DNA of 64,000 nucleotides from positions 156,353-220,352 of the forward strand of contig NZ_AWFG01000074.1 of NCBI RefSeq assembly GCF_000682695.1, written 5' to 3'. The DNA comes from Hyphomonas chukchiensis (lineage in GTDB: Bacteria > Pseudomonadota > Alphaproteobacteria > Caulobacterales > Hyphomonadaceae). Made by a program: the position numbers and the translations under genes. Position 1 is the first letter of the stretch. Each line of letters starts with the position of its first letter. The notes under the pieces were generated by a model. That model was not told the origin of the DNA. It did no database searches and saw only the letters and a list, made by a program, of their open reading frames with translations. Of the stretch, positions 63,335 to 64,000 are shown piece by piece.

Positions 63335-64000
63335 ATGGATTTCAACCTTCCCAGCGAGAATGATCCGAGACGGCTGGAAATCCGCGCCTGGTTCGCAGAT
63401 AATCCCAATCCGACCTACTCGCAAATTGCCGAGCGCGGTCTGGCGGCTCCAAACTGGCCTGCACCCTGGGGACTTAGCGCCGATCCGGAGCTGCAATACA
63501 TCATTGAAGAAGAGTTCGCGAAGGCAGGCGTCATACCGCCCTACAACATCAACGCGATCGCTGTGAACCAGTGCGGCCAATCACTGCTCGTACACGGGAC
63601 TGAAGCGCAGCGTGAACAATTCCTTCCACCAGCCCTGGCCTGCGAGCACATCTGGTGCATGCTATTTAGCGAACCTTCCGGGGGGTCCGACCTCGGCGCC
63701 ATCCGGACCACCGCTCGCCGCGAAGGTGATCACTACATCATCAATGGCCAGAAAATCTGGACCTCGGCAGCCGACAAGGCAACCATCGGGGTTCTGGTCG
63801 CGCGAACGGATCCGTCGCAACCCAAGCATAAGGGATTGAGTCAGTTTATTCTGGACATGAATACGCCCGGCGTGACCGTCAGGCCCATTTACGACATGTC
63901 CGGGGAAGAGAACGAATATAACGAAGTTTTTTTCGATGACGTGCGCATTCCGGCTGATCGGCTTCTGGGCAAGGAAGGCGATGGCTGGCGCCTTGTCATG
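63335..64000 (+). CDS. Acyl-CoA dehydrogenase, N-terminal part (cut by window end)
   Basis: 222 codons with no stop before the edge. ATG 63335 (MDFNLPSENDPRRLEIRAWF) follows AGGAGG at 63324-63329. FAD/substrate motifs are CMLFSEPSGGSDLGAIRTTA, INGQKIWTSAADKA and FFDDVRIPADRLLGKEGDGW. Family members form a 2,3-double bond in acyl-CoA with electrons to ETF; some act on steroid or cyclic side chains. The catalytic Glu lies beyond the window. It fits a catabolic cluster for a compound with an acyl or ring-derived chain. Confidence 0.93.
   Translation, partial: MDFNLPSENDPRRLEIRAWFADNPNPTYSQIAERGLAAPNWPAPWGLSADPELQYIIEEEFAKAGVIPPYNINAIAVNQCGQSLLVHGTEAQREQFLPPALACEHIWCMLFSEPSGGSDLGAIRTTARREGDHYIINGQKIWTSAADKATIGVLVARTDPSQPKHKGLSQFILDMNTPGVTVRPIYDMSGEENEYNEVFFDDVRIPADRLLGKEGDGWRLVM

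Overview
The window looks like the chromosome of a marine or aquatic alphaproteobacterium of the Caulobacterales, most likely Hyphomonadaceae. This rests on gene content, not on a search: two large TonB-dependent receptors, a receptor-SapC-cupin-halogenase module, an RplU with a C-terminal helix-hairpin-helix tail, Caulobacter-like xylose operator motifs, and a DUF3489/DUF2924/serine-recombinase module.

Layout. 1-15.3 kb is a xylan/xylose locus: xylB-xylA-tal and an esterase of the sialate O-acetylesterase family on +, then a GH3 beta-xylosidase-like lipoprotein on - facing away from a TonB receptor, SapC, cupin-like protein and flavin-dependent halogenase on +. 15.3-27.4 kb is a second uptake locus: a TolB-propeller/amidohydrolase fusion, a TonB receptor, two gamma-glutamyltransferase-family enzymes and a second secreted amidohydrolase. 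27.9-31.7 kb has a small secreted protein, an ECF sigma factor and a membrane Ser/Thr kinase with TPRs. 31.7-34.5 kb is a pectin fragment: pectinesterase, alpha/beta hydrolase and only the C-terminus of a TonB receptor. An IS3-family element (34529-35796) joins that receptor fragment directly to the C-terminal third of an SbcC-like ATPase, with no target duplication, so it marks a deletion or rearrangement. 36.5-40.0 kb is mobile or accessory: small orphan genes, DUF3489, DUF2924, a large serine recombinase and a cluster of TTCCCTGTT repeats.

40.2-49.6 kb is conserved backbone: tRNA-Ser(CGA), rplU, rpmA, a GNAT, obgE, a small zinc-ribbon gene, proB, a GNAT/RimK-like ATP-grasp pair, a fatty acyl-CoA synthetase, tesB and tRNA-Pro(TGG). 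A tyrosine integrase next to tRNA-Pro opens what looks like a genomic island running to the right edge. It carries a catabolic cluster: 2Fe-2S ferredoxin, SDR, extradiol dioxygenase, MFS transporter, TetR and IclR regulators, quinone-oxidoreductase-like enzyme, a complete meta-cleavage lower pathway (hydratase, acylating aldehyde dehydrogenase, 4-hydroxy-2-oxovalerate-type aldolase), a 2-hydroxychromene-2-carboxylate isomerase-like protein and an acyl-CoA dehydrogenase cut by the window end.

How the parts work together. In the first locus, surface or periplasmic enzymes release xylose and acetyl groups, the TonB receptor imports oligosaccharides, and XylA/XylB feed the pentose phosphate pathway where Tal acts; shared TGTTAGCG half-sites suggest a common LacI-type repressor. 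In the island, the dioxygenase opens a catecholic ring and the hydratase, aldolase and dehydrogenase turn the resulting dienoate into pyruvate (or a homologue) and an acyl-CoA. The aromatic or steroid substrate cannot be told from this window. No CRISPR array or rRNA was seen.
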